This document shows, piece after piece, positions 27,006 to 34,960 of a stretch of DNA of 64,000 nucleotides. The DNA lies in the NCBI GenBank assembly GCA_019119995.1, contig DWVY01000004.1, positions 62,001 to 126,000 on the forward strand. Direction: 5' to 3'. Under the pieces are notes generated by a model, which was not told the DNA's origin, searched no databases, and saw only the letters and a program-made list of their open reading frames with translations. Each line of letters starts with the position of its first letter. The first letter of the stretch is position 1. The stretch is from Candidatus Mediterraneibacter faecavium (GTDB lineage Bacteria; Bacillota; Clostridia; Lachnospirales; Lachnospiraceae). A program made the translations under genes and the position numbers.

Positions 27006-27422
27006 TCATAATACATGAAATTCCGGCCGCTTCTCTCCATAGAGAAAATGCAGCAGATATCCGCTCAGAAGGATTCCCACTGCGCACAGGCCGGAAAACA
27101 GGATCGTAAAGGGAAGACAGATCTGCCCCATCAGTTGAAAAGGCTGGTCTGTATAATCCCACACATTCCAGTGCATGATCTTATTCACGAATATCCCTGT
27201 GATAAATTCACAGGAAGTCACGAAAACCGCGCACCAGATCACCTGTTTCCACAGGGGCGCACTCCATCCGGTCCATATGCCCTGCTGGGCAAAAAATACA
27301 AGGCAGACGCCTCCCAGCAGGAACATGGACCAGTGGGAGAATCCCCGGAAGATCATCTCGAAAGAATAATAGAGCGTTCCGCCCAGAGTTCCCAGAAATA
27401 AGTATTCACTCAGTCGTTTCAC
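27006..27422 (-). CDS. Small polytopic membrane protein (PF06541-like, putative ABC-type IV permease)
   Basis: A 138-residue protein with four hydrophobic segments. GTLGGTLYYSFEMIFRGFSH at the N-terminus resembles the putative ABC-transporter type IV family (PF06541), and the WNVWDYTDQPFQLMGQICLP patch is also typical. It starts at a GTG with AAAGGG upstream. No ATPase gene adjoins it, so a transport role is unproven. It is convergent with the CPBP gene. Confidence 0.75.
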   Translation of the reverse strand: MKRLSEYLFLGTLGGTLYYSFEMIFRGFSHWSMFLLGGVCLVFFAQQGIWTGWSAPLWKQVIWCAVFVTSCEFITGIFVNKIMHWNVWDYTDQPFQLMGQICLPFTILFSGLCAVGILLSGYLLHFLYGEKRPEFHVL

Positions 27423-27520
27423 GATAAGTATCCCTTTCTAAAAGCACTTATGGATAGTCTGAGCTTTTTCCGGGTATTTTATAAGCAGAAATAACTGGCT
27501 TCTTTTGGAAAGATCAAAAA

Positions 27521-28834
27521 TCACTCTTCCCGGAATCTGCGGTTTTCTTCCAGCCGTTCGGCGGTTTTCTTCTCTTCGCCTTCTTGTGTCGGATGGTAAT
27601 ACGTCCTGTCTTTTAAGCTGTCCGGCATGCACTGCATGTGGGTCAGTTTTTCTTCCGTATCATGGGCATATTCATACCCTTTTCCGTATCCCTGCTCTTT
27701 CATAAGTCCTGTAACGGCGTTACGGATCTGCATGGGCACCGGCTCCGCCCGCAATGTCCTGACGTCCTTTTTGGCAGCTTCGCAGGCTGTATATAGGGCG
27801 TTTGATTTCGGCGCCATGGACAGATAGACGACCGCATGGGTAAGATGGACGTCGCACTCAGGCATCCCCAGAAAATGACATGCCTGATAGGCTGCCACAG
27901 CCACCTGAAGCGCATGGCTGTCCGCCATCCCCACATCTTCGCTTGCAAAACGGATCAGGCGCCGGGCGATATAGAGCGGGTCGTCTCCTCCTTCCAGCAT
28001 GCGCATCATCCAGTAGATCGCCGCATCCGGATCACTGTTTCTCATGGATTTATGAAGGGCAGAGATCAGATTATAATGTTCCTCTCCGTTTTTATCATAC
28101 AGAAGCGACCTGCGGCTGATACACTGGGAAAGCCCTTCCGTTGTGACCGCGATCCCCTTTGCACTGATCTCACCGTTTAAGACAGCCATCTCAAGCGTAT
28201 TGAGCGCGGTCCTTGCATCGCCGTTTGCAAATACCGCGATAGCGCGGAGATTTTCCGCGGATATCTCCACGTTCTGATTGCCGAAACCGGCAGGATTCTT
28301 CAGGGCATTTTCAAGAAGCTTTACAAGATCGTCCTCTTCCAGTGCTTTCAGCACGAAGACACGGCACCTTGACAGAAGAGCCGCATTGATCTCAAAAGAA
28401 GGATTCTCTGTCGTCGCACCGATCAGTATGATACTGCCCCGCTCTACATATGGAAGAAATGCATCCTGCTGGGCTTTGTTAAAGCGGTGGATCTCATCTA
28501 CGAACAGGACGGTGCGCATTCCCACTCTCCTGCTCATCTCCGCACGGTTCATCACTTCCTTGATCTCCTTGATCCCGCTTGTGACTGCGCTGAAGTTGAT
28601 GAATTCCGACTTCGTCTTCCCGGCTATGATACTGGCAAGAGTCGTCTTGCCCACTCCCGGAGGCCCCCAGAAGATCATGGAGGAGATCTGATCCCTCTCG
28701 ATCAGCTGCCGCAGGATCTTCCCTTTCCCCACAAGATGCTCCTGCCCCACAAAATCATCCAGCGAATCCGGACGCAGCCTGCTGGCAAGCGGGGTCATCG
28801 CCCTGTTATTCCCGAATAATGACATCTGTTCCAT
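27521..28834 (-). CDS. rarA: Replication-associated recombination protein RarA (MgsA/WRNIP1 family)
   Basis: A clamp-loader-like AAA+ ATPase that acts at stalled forks. The 437 residues have RPDSLDDFVGQEHLVG at the N-terminus, Walker A GPPGVGKTTLA (about 58-68), Walker B LFVDEIHRFNKAQQDAFLP, sensor 1 GATTENPSFE, and the C-terminal tetramerisation domain. It is monocistronic by appearance. The first residues, MEQMSLF, resemble a clamp- or SSB-binding peptide. Confidence 0.95.
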   Translation of the reverse strand: MEQMSLFGNNRAMTPLASRLRPDSLDDFVGQEHLVGKGKILRQLIERDQISSMIFWGPPGVGKTTLASIIAGKTKSEFINFSAVTSGIKEIKEVMNRAEMSRRVGMRTVLFVDEIHRFNKAQQDAFLPYVERGSIILIGATTENPSFEINAALLSRCRVFVLKALEEDDLVKLLENALKNPAGFGNQNVEISAENLRAIAVFANGDARTALNTLEMAVLNGEISAKGIAVTTEGLSQCISRRSLLYDKNGEEHYNLISALHKSMRNSDPDAAIYWMMRMLEGGDDPLYIARRLIRFASEDVGMADSHALQVAVAAYQACHFLGMPECDVHLTHAVVYLSMAPKSNALYTACEAAKKDVRTLRAEPVPMQIRNAVTGLMKEQGYGKGYEYAHDTEEKLTHMQCMPDSLKDRTYYHPTQEGEEKKTAERLEENRRFREE

Positions 28835-28908
28835 ACCGGTCCCTCACTTTCCATGAACACAAACAGACTGCCGCGGCAGCCTGCCCTCCCTGAAAGTATA
28901 AAATAGAC

Positions 28909-28925
28909 GCATAGCAGGGCTATGC
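28909..28925 (-). other. Short hairpin between pnp and rarA
   Basis: GCATAGC (28909-28915) and GCTATGC (28919-28925) form a 7-bp stem with a 3-nt loop, followed on the minus strand by GTCTATTTTA. It could be a weak terminator for pnp or rarA-leader structure. A second element, the perfect palindrome CTGCCGCGGCAG, lies at 28868-28879. Neither is convincing as a full terminator. Confidence 0.35.
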
Positions 28926-29002
28926 CGCCACAGTCCTGCCACACGTCTTATATCCTGTTTCTCATCTTACATCATAGCCGGAGCTTTTGCCCCGGGGTGT
29001 TC

Positions 29003-31090
29003 TTATTCCGCTACATCTCTGATGCTGAAGCTGAATCTTCCCATCTTGTCTTTGCCGAGGCATACAGCCTTTACCACATCGCCGAGTGCGAGCACATCTT
29101 CTACTTTATTCACTCTGTGCTTTGCGATCTTGGAAATGTGCACGAGTCCTTCCTTGCCAGGCGCGAACTCGAGGAATGCTCCGAAGTCTTTGATGCTGAC
29201 GACTTTTCCTTCAAATACCTGTCCGGCCTCAAACTCTGTCACGATCGTATGGATCAGTTTTGCCGCTTTGTCCATACCCTCTTTCTCAGTGCCGCAGATC
29301 GATACAGAACCGTCATCCTCGATATCGATCTTAACGCCTGTCTGCTCGATAATGGTATTGATCGTCTTTCCTCTCTGTCCGACGACATCACCGATCTTCT
29401 GCGGATCGATCTGCATCTGGATGATCTTCGGCGCATACGGTCCGACTTCCGGTCTCGGCTCGGCGATCGCCTTGTTCATCACTTCATCGATGATATAGAG
29501 CCTTGCCTTTCTTGTAGCCGCAATAGCCTCTTCGATGATCGGTCTTGTAAGGCCGTGGATCTTGATATCCATCTGGATCGCAGTGATACCTTTGTGTGTA
29601 CCTGCAACCTTGAAGTCCATGTCTCCGAAGAAATCTTCCAGCCCCTGAATGTCTGTCAGCACAAGATAGTCGTCGTCTGTCTCGCCTGTCACAAGTCCGC
29701 AGGAGATTCCCGCTACCGCAGCCTTGATCGGCACGCCGGCAGTCATAAGCGACATACTGGATGCGCACACGCTCGCCTGGGATGTGGATCCGTTGGACTC
29801 AAATGTCTCGGATACCGTGCGGATCGCATACGGGAACTCCGCCTCAGACGGAAGTACCGGCAGCAGGGCTCTCTCTGCAAGCGCCCCGTGTCCGATCTCA
29901 CGTCGTCCCGGTCCTCTGGACGGTTTCGTCTCGCCCACGGAATAGGACGGGAAATTGTAGTGGTGCATATATCTCTTGGACGTCTCAGCCTCGTCAAGGC
30001 CGTCCAGTCTCTGAGCCTCGGAAAGCGGCGCCAGAGTCGTCACTGTACAGATCTGCGTCTGTCCTCTTGTAAACATAGCTGATCCGTGCACTCTCGGGAT
30101 CAGGTCGACTTCAGCCGCAAGCGGTCTGATCTGATCGATGGCACGTCCGTCCGGACGTTTGTGGTCCTTGAGGATCATCTTTCGTACAGTCTTCTTCTGA
30201 TACTGATATACAGCCTCGCCAAGCTTGTCAAGCCATTCTTCATTGTCTGCAAATGCCTCTGCAAGTTTGTCTGTGATCACACGGATATTTTCTTCTCTCG
30301 TCTGCTTGTCATCTGTGAATACAGCCTCTTCCATCTCCTCCGGAGTCACGATCTTCTGGATCGCATCGAAAAGCTCCTGGGGAACCGCAAAGCTCTGATA
30401 CTCGTGTTTCGGCTTGCCGCACTCCGCCACGATCGTGTCGAAGAAAGCGATCACTTTCTGGTTCAGCTCATGCGCAGCGAAGATTGCCTCGATCATCTTG
30501 TCCTCCGGCACTTCGCTTGCTCCTGCCTCGATCATGATGACCTTCTCTTTCGTGGATGCCACTGTAAGGGCAAGATCGGAAACCTCTCTCTGTGCTGCCG
30601 TCGGGTTAAATACAAATTCTCCGTCGACCAGACCTACCTGTGTCGTGGAGATCGGGCCGTCAAACGGGATATCGGAAATGCTTGTCGCGATAGATGCGCC
30701 GAGCATCGCCGTCAGTTCCGGGCTGCAGTCCTGCTCTACAGACATGACAAGGTTCTCCAGCGTCACATCATTTCTATAGTCTTTCGGGAAGAGCGGACGC
30801 ATCGGACGGTCGATGACACGGTCTGTCAGGATCGCGTTCTCAGACGCCTTTCCCTCTCTCTTATTAAATCCGCCCGGGATCTTGCCTACAGAATACATTC
30901 TCTCATTGTATTCTACACTTAAGGGGAAGAAATCGATCCCCTCTCTCGGTTTGTCGGACGCTGTTGCGGTACAGAGCACAGTCGTGTCGCCGTAGTGCAT
31001 AAGGACTGCGCCGTTCGCCTGCTTTGCAACTCTGCCGACATCTACGCGCAGCGTTCTGCCTGCGAGTTCCATTTCATACTTTTTGTACAT
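29003..31090 (-). CDS. pnp: Polyribonucleotide nucleotidyltransferase (PNPase)
   Basis: Phosphorolytic 3'-5' exoribonuclease. The start is the ATG at 31090, 6-7 bp after AAGGAG; the longer frame reaches into the structured leader. The 695 residues contain two RNase PH domains (about 10-230 and 310-540, with GPGRREIGHGALAERALLP in the second), then KH (IIEQTGVKIDIEDDGSVSI) and S1 (GKVVSIKDFGAFLEFAPGKE) domains. It follows rpsO in the usual order but has its own promoter and a long leader hairpin. Confidence 0.97.
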   Translation of the reverse strand: MYKKYEMELAGRTLRVDVGRVAKQANGAVLMHYGDTTVLCTATASDKPREGIDFFPLSVEYNERMYSVGKIPGGFNKREGKASENAILTDRVIDRPMRPLFPKDYRNDVTLENLVMSVEQDCSPELTAMLGASIATSISDIPFDGPISTTQVGLVDGEFVFNPTAAQREVSDLALTVASTKEKVIMIEAGASEVPEDKMIEAIFAAHELNQKVIAFFDTIVAECGKPKHEYQSFAVPQELFDAIQKIVTPEEMEEAVFTDDKQTREENIRVITDKLAEAFADNEEWLDKLGEAVYQYQKKTVRKMILKDHKRPDGRAIDQIRPLAAEVDLIPRVHGSAMFTRGQTQICTVTTLAPLSEAQRLDGLDEAETSKRYMHHYNFPSYSVGETKPSRGPGRREIGHGALAERALLPVLPSEAEFPYAIRTVSETFESNGSTSQASVCASSMSLMTAGVPIKAAVAGISCGLVTGETDDDYLVLTDIQGLEDFFGDMDFKVAGTHKGITAIQMDIKIHGLTRPIIEEAIAATRKARLYIIDEVMNKAIAEPRPEVGPYAPKIIQMQIDPQKIGDVVGQRGKTINTIIEQTGVKIDIEDDGSVSICGTEKEGMDKAAKLIHTIVTEFEAGQVFEGKVVSIKDFGAFLEFAPGKEGLVHISKIAKHRVNKVEDVLALGDVVKAVCLGKDKMGRFSFSIRDVAE

Positions 31091-31123
31091 CTTATTCTCC
31101 TTTTTTATCAATCGATTTTTCCT

Positions 31124-31212
31124 GCGGACAGGTGTCTCCGAAACTACTGAAAAACACACTAAAAAAGCCGTAATATGCTTTTCAGTGGTCTCGGTTACGT
31201 AGAACTGTCCGC
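31124..31212 (-). promoter_or_regulatory. Long nested hairpin in the pnp leader
   Basis: GCGGACAG (31124-31131) pairs with CTGTCCGC (31205-31212); inside it CCGAAACTACTGAAAA (31138-31153) pairs with TTTTCAGTGGTCTCGG (31179-31194) over 16 bp with two G-U pairs on the minus-strand RNA. The stem ends about 34 nt before the start codon. Position and form recall the RNase III-cleaved, self-regulated pnp leader of E. coli; autoregulation here is inferred. Confidence 0.7.
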
Positions 31213-31222
31213 AATCTTAAAT

Positions 31223-31251
31223 ATTATAGCACAATAAAACTGTCAAGGCAA
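31223..31251 (-). promoter_or_regulatory. Promoter of pnp
   Basis: Minus strand: -35 TTGCCT (31246-31251), 17-bp spacer, perfect -10 TATAAT (31223-31228) preceded by TGC. Transcription should start about 125 nt before the pnp ATG, just upstream of the leader hairpin. Confidence 0.8.
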
Positions 31252-31274
31252 ATATTTTCATCCGCAAAAACAAA

Positions 31275-31296
31275 CGGGGCAGATCTCTCTGCCCCG
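31275..31296 (-). terminator. Intrinsic terminator after rpsO
   Basis: CGGGGCAGA (31275-31283) and TCTGCCCCG (31288-31296) form a perfect 9-bp stem with a TCTC loop. On the minus strand it is followed by TTTGTTTTTG. It starts 25 bp beyond the rpsO stop and separates rpsO from the pnp promoter. Confidence 0.85.
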
Positions 31297-31320
31297 CCGG
31301 TGTCACTTTCAGATCCCGGA

Positions 31321-31587
31321 TTATTTTCTAAGTCCGAGTCTCTCGATCAGTGAACGGTATCTCTCGATGTCCACTTTCTTTAAGTATGCAAGAAGTCCTC
31401 TTCTCTGACCTACCATCTTAAGAAGTCCTCTTCTTGAGTGGTGATCCTTCGGATTAGCCTTGAAGTGCTCTGTCAGCTCGTTGATCCTTGCTGTCAGGAT
31501 AGCTACCTGTACCTCCGGTGAACCTGTGTCACCTTCGCTTCTTCCATACTCTTTGATGATTGCCTGTTTCTTCTCTTTTGCGATCAT
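31321..31587 (-). CDS. rpsO: 30S ribosomal protein S15
   Basis: The 88-residue start at 31587 (MIAKEKKQ) is chosen because AAGGAGG is 8 bp upstream; two in-frame ATGs further up are too close to it. S15 binds the central domain of 16S rRNA early in assembly. Signatures: [36 protein letters not shown] and LGLRK at the end. It has its own promoter and terminator. The 90-nt leader holds a GCCGG/CCGGC hairpin (about 31637-31667) that could serve S15 autoregulation. Confidence 0.97.
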   Translation of the reverse strand: MIAKEKKQAIIKEYGRSEGDTGSPEVQVAILTARINELTEHFKANPKDHHSRRGLLKMVGQRRGLLAYLKKVDIERYRSLIERLGLRK

Positions 31588-31681
31588 TTTCATGTCCTCC
31601 TTCAAATACTTTGATAAAACGCCTGGTATTAAGTAATGGCCGGAGTGATCCGATTACCGAACACCGGCTTTAACCTTGCAT

Positions 31682-31710
31682 AGTATAGCATACGTCCTGT
31701 GGATTGTAAA
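31682..31710 (-). promoter_or_regulatory. Promoter of rpsO
   Basis: Minus strand: -35 TTTACA (31705-31710), 17-bp spacer, -10 TATACT (31682-31687) with TGC before it. The -35 lies 1-2 bp after the ribF stop codon, so rpsO is released from the upstream superoperon. Confidence 0.8.
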
Positions 31711-31711
31711 G

Positions 31712-32632
31712 TTATTTTTTATGCGGAGCAAAAGCGGCACTGGCACTGGCAAAGTACCGTTCTCCGTAACGCATATCCCTCATCACATTATCTTTCAGTT
31801 CCTCCACCGAGCCGAACTTTGTCTCCGGTCTCTCAAAATCGCAGAACTGCGCTGTGATCTCCTTGCCATAGGCGTCTCCCTCATATCCGTAGACAAATAC
31901 TTCCAGAAGCCGCCGCTGTTCATCCGTCACGGTCGGCTTGATCCCGGCATTGCCGACGGCACCATACCATTTCCCGTCGATCCGCACCCGGCAGGCATAC
32001 ACGCCGAAACGGGGCAGGATCTTATTCTCCTCGGGCTCGATATTCATGGTAGGGAAGCCGAGCGTGCGGCCGAGCTGCTTTCCGTGCTGTACGATCCCGG
32101 TCAGGCTGTATGGATAACCGAGCAGGCGCTCCGCAAGCTTTACATCCCCCTGGGCAAGCGCATCCTTGATATAGGTGCTGCTGATGACCGTTCCGAGGTA
32201 ACGCTCTTTTTCGATCACATCCACAGTGTATCCGTACTTTTCGGCATATTCAAGGAGCATCTGCGCGTTGCCGCGTTTTCCGCAGCCGAAATTAAAATCC
32301 GTACCTACTACGATATGAGCCGCCCTGAGCGTCCCTGCCAAAACATCCTCGATAAATTTCTCCGCCTGCATATTGCGCAGCTCTTTTGTAAACGGCTGCT
32401 CGATCAGCCAGTCCACCTTACCTTCGAGATGTTCCCGTCTCTCTCTGTTCGTCATAAGTGATCCTCTGTGCATATCGAATGCACAGACCACACTGTCACA
32501 GTCATCGGATGCATAGGATCTGATCTTATCGATCAGCTTCTGATGCCCCAGATGAAGCCCGTCAAATTTGCCAAGTGTAACGGCAGTCTTCTTCCGGCCG
32601 CTGTAGGATTCGATCCCTGTAATGTATCTCAT
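31712..32632 (-). CDS. ribF: Bifunctional riboflavin kinase/FAD synthetase
   Basis: Makes FMN from riboflavin and FAD from FMN. The ATG at 32632 follows the truB stop almost directly; the longer frame would lie inside truB. The 306 residues have an N-terminal adenylyltransferase domain (TLGKFDGLHLGHQKLI, later GTVISSTYIKDAL) and a C-terminal kinase domain (LGRTLGFPTMNIEP, GVYACRVRIDGKWYGAVGNAG). It is the last gene of the rimP-nusA-infB superoperon. Confidence 0.96.
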   Translation of the reverse strand: MRYITGIESYSGRKKTAVTLGKFDGLHLGHQKLIDKIRSYASDDCDSVVCAFDMHRGSLMTNRERREHLEGKVDWLIEQPFTKELRNMQAEKFIEDVLAGTLRAAHIVVGTDFNFGCGKRGNAQMLLEYAEKYGYTVDVIEKERYLGTVISSTYIKDALAQGDVKLAERLLGYPYSLTGIVQHGKQLGRTLGFPTMNIEPEENKILPRFGVYACRVRIDGKWYGAVGNAGIKPTVTDEQRRLLEVFVYGYEGDAYGKEITAQFCDFERPETKFGSVEELKDNVMRDMRYGERYFASASAAFAPHKK

Positions 32633-32633
32633 A

Positions 32634-33584
32634 TCAACCCTCTTCTCTGTCCAGAAACATTTTTTCAGGGCGGAACCTGTCTCTCTTTCTGTCATAATAG
32701 TAGACGCCGATAAAATTTCCACGACTGTCATAGACACGGAACCGCCTGCCCTCCAGCTGTCCGTCTGACACCCGGGCAATCTCGCCTGTAAGGTGCCGGC
32801 GCTCCAGAGGGTTCCCGTTGTACCCGAACGCATCGAACCGTTCTTTGACAGACACTTCCTCCAGATCACAGAACACTCGGTCCGTCGGCATGAGGATTTC
32901 GTCTATCCTCCCCTCGTGAACGATCTGCTCTACCTGGGAAAGCTTCAGGCTCTGTTCCAGAGAGAACTGTCCGACACGGGTGCGCAGCAGCTCCTCCATA
33001 CATCCTCCGCAGCCGAGTTTTTCACCGATATCATGGCACAGCGTGCGGATATAGGTTCCTTTCGAGCATTTCACTTCCATACGGATGCGCGGCAGATCGA
33101 TCTCCCTGATCTTGATCCCGTAGATCATGACTTTTCGGCTTTTCCTCTCGATCGTCCTGCCTTCCCTTGCCAGTTCGTAGAGCTTTTTCCCGCCGACCTT
33201 CAGGGCAGAATACATCGGTGGGATCTGGTCATACTCACCGACAAATCCGCTGATGCATGCTTCCGCCTTTTCTTCCGTGACCGCCCCGCCCGGAAGTCCC
33301 GGATCATCCGGAGAACGTTCAGAGAGCACCTTGCCGGTGATATCCTGCGTATCTGTCGATATTCCGAGCAGCAGGACCGTTTCATACGTCTTATCCTTAT
33401 CGGTAAGCATATCGCAGACTTTGGTAGCACGTCCCAGACAGACAGGGAGCACCCCTTCCGCCTCCGGATCAAGGGTGCCCGTATGTCCGATCTTCTTCTG
33501 TCCCACGATCCCGCGCAGACGTGCGACGACATCATGGGAAGTGTAACCTTTTTCCTTATAAATATTCAGGATCCCGCTTTTCAT
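32634..33584 (-). CDS. truB: tRNA pseudouridine-55 synthase TruB
   Basis: Forms pseudouridine 55 in the T-arm of tRNAs. The 316 residues have the catalytic GHTGTLDPEAEGVLPVCLG with Asp39, then YETVLLLGISTDTQD and GTYIRTLCHDIGEKLG. The start codon overlaps the nrnA stop (ATGA) and its stop abuts ribF, showing tight coupling. The C-terminal PUA-like part is present. Confidence 0.96.
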   Translation of the reverse strand: MKSGILNIYKEKGYTSHDVVARLRGIVGQKKIGHTGTLDPEAEGVLPVCLGRATKVCDMLTDKDKTYETVLLLGISTDTQDITGKVLSERSPDDPGLPGGAVTEEKAEACISGFVGEYDQIPPMYSALKVGGKKLYELAREGRTIERKSRKVMIYGIKIREIDLPRIRMEVKCSKGTYIRTLCHDIGEKLGCGGCMEELLRTRVGQFSLEQSLKLSQVEQIVHEGRIDEILMPTDRVFCDLEEVSVKERFDAFGYNGNPLERRHLTGEIARVSDGQLEGRRFRVYDSRGNFIGVYYYDRKRDRFRPEKMFLDREEG

Positions 33585-34561
33585 TGTTTCTCATCCTGTT
33601 CTTCATCATGCTTTAACTGCAGCGCAATCCGGGCGGTTATGTTGTTGATCACATCATGACTGGATCCCTCCATCGTCACTCCGGCCGCGCGCACATGTCC
33701 GCCGCCGCCGAAAAACTGTGCGATCTCGCTGACATTCACCCTGCCTTTGGAGCGCAGGCTCACTTTAAACTGGTGCGGAGCTGTCTCATGGAGAAAGATC
33801 GCGACTTCCACGCCCTTTGTCTGGCGCAGCTGGCTTACGATCCCCTCGAGATCAGAAGGCTTTGCCTGGAAAAACTTCATAGACTTCTGCCGGATCACAG
33901 ATACGATACATTGCTTATCCATGATCAGCATACTCTCGAGAAGGGCGCGTCCAAGGATCTGGTTCTGTATGTAGCTCTTCTCATAATATGTCTTGTCGAT
34001 GATCTCACTGCCATTGATCCCTTTGCGCATCAGTTCCGCCGCCGCTTCCATCGTCTCCGGAGATGTGCAGGAATACTGGAATACGCCGGTATCATGTACG
34101 ATCCCCATATAGAGAGCCTCTGCGCACGCAAGGCTGATCTTCTCTTTGTCGATCATCCTGTAGATAAGCTCTGATGTAGAGCTTGCGTCCGGCACGATAT
34201 AATTGTGGTCTGCAAACGCGTCATTGCTGACATGATGGTCAATACACAGCGTTTCTTTTGCATGTTCAAACAAAGTCCTTGAAAAGCCGAGACGCTGTGC
34301 GTCCCCGCAGTCCAGACATATGAACAGATCGTACACTGCACTGTCGTCGATCTGTGTCTTTACCTCATCTGTGTCTTTGATGATGCTGTACGCCTCCGGC
34401 ACTTCTTCGAGATACACATCCGCAGTGATATCCGGATACTGTTCCCTCAGATAGTGGTACAGCCCCATACACGAACCCACACAGTCGCCGTCCGGGCGGA
34501 CATGACCGCCCAGGGCAACGTTCTTCTTTCCTTTCAAAATTTCATCTAAAATAATATTCAT
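33581..34561 (-). CDS. nrnA: DHH-family phosphoesterase, NrnA-type oligoribonuclease/pAp phosphatase
   Basis: Degrades nanoRNAs and dephosphorylates 3',5'-pAp. The 326-residue start at 34561 is preferred; an ATG six codons upstream overlaps rbfA. The DHH domain shows GHVRPDGDCVGS (His and Asp metal ligands), CLDCGD and the DHH motif in CIDHHVSND; the DHHA1 domain ends with GGGGHVRAAGVTM. It sits between rbfA and truB, its usual place in Firmicutes. Confidence 0.94.
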   Translation of the reverse strand: MNIILDEILKGKKNVALGGHVRPDGDCVGSCMGLYHYLREQYPDITADVYLEEVPEAYSIIKDTDEVKTQIDDSAVYDLFICLDCGDAQRLGFSRTLFEHAKETLCIDHHVSNDAFADHNYIVPDASSTSELIYRMIDKEKISLACAEALYMGIVHDTGVFQYSCTSPETMEAAAELMRKGINGSEIIDKTYYEKSYIQNQILGRALLESMLIMDKQCIVSVIRQKSMKFFQAKPSDLEGIVSQLRQTKGVEVAIFLHETAPHQFKVSLRSKGRVNVSEIAQFFGGGGHVRAAGVTMEGSSHDVINNITARIALQLKHDEEQDEKQ

Positions 34562-34562
34562 G

Positions 34563-34937
34563 CTATTTTTCAACTCCATTGTCCAAATCTCTGGTTACTT
34601 CATCTATCTTTCTGCTGATATTCACGCCATATTCAATAGACTGGTCCACGATGAACCGGATCTCCGGGGTATTCCGCATATTGATCGTATGTGCCAGCTC
34701 GCGGCGGATATATCCCTCCGCACTCTGCAGGCCGCGGATCGTGTCCTCCTGGGCTTTCTTATCCCCGAGGACACTGATATATGCCTTGCATGTCTTTAAG
34801 TCCGGAGCAACTTCCACAGCTACCACGGAAGTCATCGGCGCAACCCGCGGATCCTTGATCCCGCTGCGGATGATGTTGCTCAGTTCCCGCTGGACCTCAG
34901 CGTTTACGCGTGTGTTTTTAATACTGTTTTTTCTCAT
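34563..34937 (-). CDS. rbfA: Ribosome-binding factor A
   Basis: A KH-like protein needed for late maturation of the 30S subunit and 16S rRNA 5' end. The 124 residues show RVNAEVQRELSNIIRSGIKD, a DPRV motif, and the C-terminal NTPEIRFIVDQSIEYG. AAAAGGAGCGGCA precedes the ATG. It is 23 bp after infB. Confidence 0.96.
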   Translation of the reverse strand: MRKNSIKNTRVNAEVQRELSNIIRSGIKDPRVAPMTSVVAVEVAPDLKTCKAYISVLGDKKAQEDTIRGLQSAEGYIRRELAHTINMRNTPEIRFIVDQSIEYGVNISRKIDEVTRDLDNGVEK

Positions 34938-34960
34938 TGCCGCTCCTTTTTCCGGAAGAC

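Noticed and set aside
28922-30922. Two long plus-strand frames opposite pnp
   Set aside because: They are complements of PNPase coding sequence and show no domain or start signal.
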